From: Fimbriimonadaceae bacterium
GTDB taxonomy: Bacteria; Armatimonadota; Fimbriimonadia; Fimbriimonadales; Fimbriimonadaceae
Length of the DNA stretch: 64,000 bases
Reading direction: 5' to 3'
Assembly: GCA_019694835.1 (NCBI GenBank)
Contig: JAIBBE010000014.1
Location: 124,001 to 188,000, forward strand
This document shows positions 59,461 through 64,000 of this stretch, piece after piece (the stretch's first letter is position 1; each line of letters opens with the position of its first letter). The notes beneath the pieces are model-generated. The model made no database searches. It was not told where the DNA came from and worked only from the letters and a program-made list of their open reading frames with translations. The translations under genes and the position numbers were made by a program.

Positions 59461-60129
59461 ATGAAGCCAACTCAAAGCAAGTCCTCACTCATTCCATCCA
59501 ACCTTTACGCCTACCTGATCGATCATTGGCTGCGGGAGGATTCCATTCTGGAACGACTTCGCGACGAGACGGCGTCGATGCCGAATGCCGGAATGCAAAT
59601 CTCGCCAGAGCAGGGGCAGTTCATGACGATGCTTGTCAGGCTAATGGGCGTACGCCGCTACCTGGAGGTTGGCGTGTTTACCGGTTACTCCTCGCTAGGG
59701 GTCACCCTGGCGATGGGACCAGAAGGGCGGACGGTGGCTTGCGATGTCAGCGAGGAATTCACGGCGGTTGCTCGTCGCTATTGGGCCGATGCCGGGATAG
59801 CAGGCCAGATCGAACTGCATCTCGCGCCGGGGATGGATACGCTTTCCTCTCTGATAACCTCGGGCTCGGAGCCCTTCGACTTCATGTTCATCGACGCCGA
59901 CAAGGCCAACTACCACCACTACTATGAGGCAGGCCTGAGGCTCGTTCGCCCGGGCGGCTTGATCGCGATCGATAACGTCTTCTGGGGCGGCAAGATCGCT
60001 GACGAAGCGGTGCAGGACGAAGACACCTTGGCGATCCGTTCCCTCAATGCGAAACTCGCCACCGACGAGCGCATCGACCTCGCAATCGTTCCCATCGGCG
60101 ACGGCTTGACCCTGGCCCGGCGCCGATGA
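59461..60129 (+). CDS. SAM-dependent O-methyltransferase (CCoAOMT-like)
   Basis: 222 residues. Class I methyltransferase with VRLMGVRRYLEVGVFTGYSS, TVACDVSEEFTAVARRYWADAG, FDFMFIDADKANYHHYYEAG and LVRPGGLIAIDNVFWGGKIAD. The D-A-D-K-x-N-Y metal region is typical of divalent-metal catechol O-methyltransferases, so the substrate is probably a vicinal diol. No signal peptide. Followed by three genes on the same strand; a promoter box just upstream of the next gene suggests they are separate. Confidence 0.92.
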   Translation: MKPTQSKSSLIPSNLYAYLIDHWLREDSILERLRDETASMPNAGMQISPEQGQFMTMLVRLMGVRRYLEVGVFTGYSSLGVTLAMGPEGRTVACDVSEEFTAVARRYWADAGIAGQIELHLAPGMDTLSSLITSGSEPFDFMFIDADKANYHHYYEAGLRLVRPGGLIAIDNVFWGGKIADEAVQDEDTLAIRSLNAKLATDERIDLAIVPIGDGLTLARRR

Positions 60130-60151
60130 GCTTTTGAGCGTTCCCGCTCGT

Positions 60152-60157
60152 CATACT
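60152..60157 (+). promoter_or_regulatory. -10 box of a leaderless promoter
   Basis: CATACT ends 6 nt (GGACAT) before ATG 60164. It favours that start over the upstream in-frame codon at 60134. Confidence 0.4.
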
Positions 60158-60163
60158 GGACAT

Positions 60164-60406
60164 ATGGCCGATCCCAAAGATGTTGAAGGTACGAAGATCG
60201 TGCGCCGCGAATTCAATCGCCGTGCGATCGACACCACGCTTGCCGATATCCGCGTCTCGCATGGCGTCGTCTATATCCGCGGCACGATCAAACCGATGAA
60301 GGGTGGCGCGACCGACGTCAAGCACGAGGTCGAGCTCGTTTGCCGCGCACTGCGAACACGAGCGGAGATCCGCGATGTCGTCGTCGACTGCGTCTTTCGT
60401 TCGTAA
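60164..60406 (+). CDS. Small BON-like domain protein
   Basis: 80 residues from ATG 60164. VRREFNRRAIDTTLADIRVS and HGVVYIRGTIKPMKGG then VELVCRALRTRAEIRDVVVD show the alpha-beta-beta-alpha-beta pattern of BON domains, which associate with membranes or lipids in other proteins. There is no signal peptide. The trmH-type gene begins 3 bp after the stop. The domain call is by pattern only. Confidence 0.65.
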   Translation: MADPKDVEGTKIVRREFNRRAIDTTLADIRVSHGVVYIRGTIKPMKGGATDVKHEVELVCRALRTRAEIRDVVVDCVFRS

Positions 60407-60409
60407 GCC

Positions 60410-60952
60410 GTGGAGACCATCCGGAGCAAAACGGGCGCGCGGCAACAAAGAAAGGAGTTCGCGCGCACCCATCCGCCCCAGATCGAGCTGGCCTTTCTGC
60501 TTCAAGATTGGGAGGACGCCTACAACGTCGGTGGAATGTTTCGGGTAGCCGATGCCTGTGGGGCCAAGGAGTTGGTCTTTACCGGTCGGACTCCCGCCCC
60601 GCCCAACCCGATGATTGGGGTGACCTCGCTCGGCCATCATCGGCGCATCGCGTACCGCCAGATCGTGGGCCACGAAGAAGCGGCCCTGGCGATGAAGGCG
60701 GAAGGTTATCACCTCGTCGCCGTCGAGATTGCGGAGGGCTCGGTCTGCTACACCGAGTACCCGTTTCCCTCCAAGGTGTGCCTTGTGTTGGGCAACGAAG
60801 AAAACGGCGTGTACCCCAAAGTCATGCGCCATCGCGACGGTGCGGTGTTCATTCCGATGTATGGAAAGGGACGCTCGATGAATGTCCATGTTGCTGCGGC
60901 GATCGTCGCCTACCACGCGGTCATGGAGAGCATCGCCCCCTACAGCGACTGA
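60410..60952 (+). CDS. SpoU/TrmH-family RNA 2'-O-methyltransferase
   Basis: 180 residues from GTG 60410. SPOUT-class SpoU motifs: motif 1 AYNVGGMFRVADACGAKELV, motif 2 VCLVLGNEENGVYP and motif 3 MYGKGRSMNVHVAAAIVAYH. Methylates a ribose 2'-OH in tRNA or rRNA; whether it is TrmH, TrmL or another SpoU enzyme cannot be decided here. The C-terminal 13 bp overlap, tail to tail, with the DUF4239 gene on the other strand. Confidence 0.92.
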   Translation: METIRSKTGARQQRKEFARTHPPQIELAFLLQDWEDAYNVGGMFRVADACGAKELVFTGRTPAPPNPMIGVTSLGHHRRIAYRQIVGHEEAALAMKAEGYHLVAVEIAEGSVCYTEYPFPSKVCLVLGNEENGVYPKVMRHRDGAVFIPMYGKGRSMNVHVAAAIVAYHAVMESIAPYSD

Positions 60953-61722
60953 ATGCGCTTTAGAACCCGCTCGATCGAGTCGGGTTTCACCCGGACCGAG
61001 CCACCATAAGGATGGTCGACCTCGTGGATGACGAACAGCATCATCGCGATCATGCCCGAGAGCAGCGCGGTCATCAGGCAGTGCGCTCTCCAGTTTCGAT
61101 TGCCAAAAAAGAACGTGAAGGTGATCGTAATCCCGCCCCCGGCGATGAGCGTGAACCACAGCAGACCGGGCATGCGCATGTGGGCGTCGGAAATGCGGGA
61201 CCGGCGGGCATCGGCCAATCGGTTCAGTCCGGAGAACACCTCGGCCAGGACGATGTTCTCGCGATCATCGCGCGGGTTGATTTGCAGGCATGTCGTAAAA
61301 AGCTCCTCGAACAGCGCCTGAGTTTTTGGATCACGCTCACCGGCTTCCATTTTCGGCCACTCCACCTGAATGACGCTGACGCAATAGGCCTTGAGTGCGC
61401 TCCTCATAGCATCGGAAGAAGCTGGTTCGAGACCCTTGACGTCGCGGTAGAGATCGCCGACCAAATTGGCTTCGGTCTCCGCGTTGGATACGGCGTCCTT
61501 GAAGTCCTCCCAGACCGCGACCACCGCCATGCCAAGGACAACGGCGTACAAGACACCGATTACCCCGAACTTGAAGCCCGCGATCTCGTTGTTTTGGACC
61601 AGTTCGTCGAGCGTGTGCCGCTTACGGACCTGCCACGCTCCAAATATCGCGAGCGCGGCGACGGCCGCTACCACGATCGGTAGGCTGATCCAAGCCGGTA
61701 TCTGATCGAATCGGAGTTCCAA
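60940..61722 (-). CDS. DUF4239 membrane protein (bestrophin-like)
   Basis: 260 residues. Four hydrophobic segments: two near the N-terminus (SLPIVVAAVAALAIFGAWQV; FGVIGVLYAVVLGMAVVAVW) and two near the C-terminus (GLLWFTLIAGGGITITFTFF; LMTALLSGMIAMMLFVIH), with a helical soluble region between (EDFKDAVSNAETEANLVGDL). This is the DUF4239 layout, which is related to bestrophin-type channels. The role is unknown. Lies 6 bp after the isocitrate dehydrogenase gene on the same strand. Confidence 0.85.
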   Translation of the reverse strand: MELRFDQIPAWISLPIVVAAVAALAIFGAWQVRKRHTLDELVQNNEIAGFKFGVIGVLYAVVLGMAVVAVWEDFKDAVSNAETEANLVGDLYRDVKGLEPASSDAMRSALKAYCVSVIQVEWPKMEAGERDPKTQALFEELFTTCLQINPRDDRENIVLAEVFSGLNRLADARRSRISDAHMRMPGLLWFTLIAGGGITITFTFFFGNRNWRAHCLMTALLSGMIAMMLFVIHEVDHPYGGSVRVKPDSIERVLKRIQSL

Positions 61723-61728
61723 AGTCCT

Positions 61729-62742
61729 TTAGTGTTTAGCTTGCGTGATGACTTCGACGGTGTACTCCTGGGTGTTGGCCCGGCCGCCGAGGTCCACGGT
61801 GAGACACTTGCCGTCCGAACAGACGCGCAGGACGCTGCCCGAGATGCGCTTCGCCTGCTCGTGCATGCCGAGGTGGTGGAGCATCATGACGGCACTGAGG
61901 AGTAGTGCGGTGGGATTCGCGACGCCCTTGCCCGCGATGTCGGGTGCCGAACCGTGGACGGCCTCAAACACCGCACAGTGCTCGCCAATATTCGCGCCCG
62001 GTGCCAAACCCAAACCGCCAACGAGACCCGCGCAGAGGTCGCTGACGATGTCGCCATAGAGGTTTTCGGTGACGAGGACGTCGAACTTCTCGGGCCTGGT
62101 GACAAGCTGCATACAGCAGTTGTCCACGATGATGTCGTCGACCTCGAATTCCGGGTAGTCCTTCGCCGCCTTGTAAAACTCTTCTAGGAACATCCCGTCG
62201 GTCATCTTCATGATGTTGGCTTTGTGGACGGCGGTCACTCGCTTGCGCTCCTGCTCGCGCGCCATTTCGAAGCCGTACTTCACGAGCCGCGCGCATCCTT
62301 GGCGGGTAATGACCTTGATCGCCTGCGCGACATCCGGATGGGGCTTGTATTCGATGCCCGCGTAGAGGTCTTCGGTGTTCTCGCGGACGATGATGATGTC
62401 GACCTTCATGTTTGCGAACGGTCCGGTGAGGCCCGGCAGGGTCTTGGCCGGACGCACGTTGGCGAAGAGGTCGAGGGCCTGGCGAAGCTGAACGTTCGCG
62501 CTTTTGTGCCCGCCGCCGGTCGGGGTGGTCGTCGGTCCCTTGAGGGCGACGCCGATTTCACGGATGGCGTCGAGGGTTTCCTGAGGAACCGCCTCTTTGC
62601 CCTTCTCGATCGCGCTCAGCCCCGCGTCGAGCTTGATCCACTCGCCTTCGAACCCGGTCGCCTCAAGGATGCTGAGGGTCGCATCCATGATTTCGGGTCC
62701 GATGCCGTCACCGGGGATAATCGCCACTTTCGTCTTCGCCAT
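61729..62742 (-). CDS. NAD-dependent isocitrate dehydrogenase (isocitrate/isopropylmalate dehydrogenase family)
   Basis: 337 residues from ATG 62742 (MAKTKVAIIPGDGIGPEIMD); the 17-residue extension to 62793 is unsupported. Decarboxylating dehydrogenase fold: LRQALDLFANVRPAKTLPG, VRENTEDLYAGIEY, VHKANIMKMTDGMF, LVTENLYGDIVSDLCAGLVG and GTAP-type VHGSAPDIAGKGVANPT. The HKSANVQLR segment fits the eukaryote-like NAD isocitrate dehydrogenase group rather than LeuB, but homoisocitrate or isopropylmalate use is not excluded. Provides 2-oxoglutarate in the citric acid cycle. Confidence 0.88.
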   Translation of the reverse strand: MAKTKVAIIPGDGIGPEIMDATLSILEATGFEGEWIKLDAGLSAIEKGKEAVPQETLDAIREIGVALKGPTTTPTGGGHKSANVQLRQALDLFANVRPAKTLPGLTGPFANMKVDIIIVRENTEDLYAGIEYKPHPDVAQAIKVITRQGCARLVKYGFEMAREQERKRVTAVHKANIMKMTDGMFLEEFYKAAKDYPEFEVDDIIVDNCCMQLVTRPEKFDVLVTENLYGDIVSDLCAGLVGGLGLAPGANIGEHCAVFEAVHGSAPDIAGKGVANPTALLLSAVMMLHHLGMHEQAKRISGSVLRVCSDGKCLTVDLGGRANTQEYTVEVITQAKH

Positions 62743-62913
62743 AGGGAAAGATGATGGCAGGTTGCGGGGGGTTGCGCTTACCCGGGGGAACACCTGCTCC
62801 AGCGGCGCGAAAACTCCCCTTAAGTTGGCTTAAGTTGATCGGTTGTGACAGAGACAAGTCGCTACACTGTTAGGCAGTCTTGGCCGAGTGCCGCCATAAA
62901 GAGGACAAAACCC

Positions 62914-64000
62914 ATGCCATCCACACTGTTCATTCGAACCTCGTTGCTCTTCACCATCAGCATCATCGCCAGCTTGGCTTCAGCCAGCTTGGTCCAAAAC
63001 GGCAGTCTTGAGGAGGGTGAGATTCCATCTCCGGGCACCGTCATCTCAATTTCTCCTGGCTCGTCGAGAATCGCAGGCTGGACCATTTCCACGCAAGAGC
63101 TTGCGTGGTGGAACGGCAATGGCTATGGGGTCGAGCCTGCGGACGGACAATGCCACCTTGATTTGTTTGGGTTTCACGACCACTTTCCTTCAGCCGTGAT
63201 CTCGCAGTCCATTGCAACGGTGCCTGGTGCAGACTATAGGGTCTCCTTCGACGTGGGCCGCTATAATGCCAACAGCCAGATCCGGGTTCGTGCCGGGAGC
63301 GAGTTTGCCGATTTCGCCAGCGATGGCATCGGCATCAGTTGGAAGACCGCCACTTGGGTATTCACGGCCACTTCAACGAGCACGCTACTAAGCTTCGAGG
63401 CTGGCCCACAGTCCGCGACGATCCATGCCGGGCTCGACAACGTGGTTGTGACAAGGGAATCAATCCCTAGGTATTTCCCGGGTACCGAACACTGGTACGA
63501 ATGCGTGTACATACCAGACGGCGTCTACTGGGAGGAGGCACGTCAGCTTGCAGACATCCGCGGGGGATATCTCGCGTGCATTGGGTCCGAAAGTGAAAAC
63601 GACTTTGCCTACAGCTTGGTTGAAACCCGCACCTTTAGCGATTCAAGTGTGTTCGGGGACCGAATTGGCCCATGGCTCGGCGGTTTTCACGAAAGCAACG
63701 GAGCTTGGCAGTGGATTAGCGGTGAGCCGTTCACTTTTTCCTACTGGTACCCAAGCCAGCCAGATTACTACGGAGGCGGCAGGCAGAGAAACGCATACTA
63801 TAGATACACCGTGGTTGATTCCAGTTGGGTAGATCATCCGGGTGGGCCACTCGCTGGCTTCTACGCTCCACGGGGGTATGTGGTTGAGTTCGATAATCCC
63901 CCTGTGATCGGACAAATAGAACTCTCCGGATACCTCCCCGATGAAGCGGGCGAAGTGATCACGATCGAGCAACTTCAAGGCGGCACCGTTATTGGGACAA
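62914..64000 (+). CDS. Secreted DUF642-like plus C-type lectin protein (runs off window end)
   Basis: At least 362 residues. Signal peptide (RTSLLFTISIIASLASA), then a choice-of-anchor/DUF642-like beta domain (SLVQNGSLEEGEIPSPG, GADYRVSFDVGRYN, IHAGLDNVVVT), and a C-type lectin domain (HWYECVYIPDGVYWEEARQL, ADIRGGYLACIGSESEND, PWLGGFHESNGAWQWISGE, GYVVEFD). The sequence then enters a beta domain (GQIELSGYLPDEAGEVITIE) that matches the linker preceding dockerins at 15218 and 30230, so a dockerin may follow beyond the edge. GAGGA lies 8 nt before the ATG. Confidence 0.82.
   Translation, partial: MPSTLFIRTSLLFTISIIASLASASLVQNGSLEEGEIPSPGTVISISPGSSRIAGWTISTQELAWWNGNGYGVEPADGQCHLDLFGFHDHFPSAVISQSIATVPGADYRVSFDVGRYNANSQIRVRAGSEFADFASDGIGISWKTATWVFTATSTSTLLSFEAGPQSATIHAGLDNVVVTRESIPRYFPGTEHWYECVYIPDGVYWEEARQLADIRGGYLACIGSESENDFAYSLVETRTFSDSSVFGDRIGPWLGGFHESNGAWQWISGEPFTFSYWYPSQPDYYGGGRQRNAYYRYTVVDSSWVDHPGGPLAGFYAPRGYVVEFDNPPVIGQIELSGYLPDEAGEVITIEQLQGGTVIGT

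Noticed and set aside
1..64000. CRISPR array, prophage or intact insertion sequence
   Set aside because: No regularly spaced repeats, integrase, capsid or transposase gene is seen; the repeats present are dispersed hairpins.

Overview
The window is GC-rich bacterial chromosome. I infer a member of the Armatimonadota, probably class Fimbriimonadia. The grounds are DUF1559-type prepilins with [13 protein letters not shown] leaders, PEP-CTERM and dockerin-tailed secreted proteins without visible cohesins, many glycoside hydrolases, and outer-membrane type proteins. This placement rests on family knowledge and was not tested against a database. No rRNA, CRISPR array or intact insertion sequence is visible. 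There is one tRNA, tRNA-Pro(TGG).

Layout. 1-7.6 kb: 5' part of carB, a GH1 beta-glucosidase, a DUF1579 protein, a beta-barrel protein, a DUF2207 membrane protein, a secreted protein and a prepilin. 7.6-12.1 kb: a branched-chain amino acid ABC transporter (livK-livH-livM-livG, no livF). 12.2-20.1 kb: thiamine pyrophosphokinase with glycogen debranching enzyme, a dockerin protein, and the rpoZ-dnaJ-prmA-rsmE cluster. 20.4-29.3 kb: VOC and PhyH enzymes, a secreted serine protease, mutS and a 1006-residue surface protein. 29.4-38.2 kb: a glycan-degradation locus under a LacI-family regulator. 38.3-47.6 kb: tRNA-Pro, a DUF4434 protein, comM, an FtsB-like protein, a MerR-type HTH protein, an S9 peptidase, ruvC and a GH127 arabinofuranosidase. 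47.6-55.5 kb: accessory material: an AAA-YARHG membrane ATPase, a structured leader, dnaB, an Asp-rich 13-residue-repeat protein, a response regulator, an HD hydrolase, a decayed 5'-3' exonuclease and a VapBC toxin-antitoxin pair. 55.5-64 kb: CBS, SRPBCC, rfbD, a dehydrogenase E2, an MlaF-like ATPase, methyltransferases, an isocitrate dehydrogenase and a C-type-lectin protein cut by the window end.

The most coherent system is at 29.4-38.2 kb. A 12-bp palindrome, CGAAACGTTTCG, lies at the promoter of lacI itself, in tandem before a PEP-CTERM protein, before a GH16 glucanase, and inside codons 3-8 of a divergent lipoprotein glycosidase. The lacI transcript appears to continue through a prepilin, a small membrane protein, a GH1 beta-glucosidase and a dockerin protein. 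Three products of this locus share one roughly 170-residue N-terminal module: alone with PEP-CTERM, with dockerin, and with GH16. This suggests a co-regulated surface system for capturing and hydrolysing beta-glucan, with a candidate undescribed binding module.

A second window-wide feature is promoter architecture. About fifteen genes have a TANNNT or CANNNT -10 box ending 5-8 nt before the start codon, which implies leaderless mRNAs. This pattern decides the start of several genes (mutS, the AAA-YARHG protein, the E2, PhyH). Two families of intergenic repeats recur: a GC-rich CCCTCCC type and a small palindrome with core ATCCGTNGGAGGAT.
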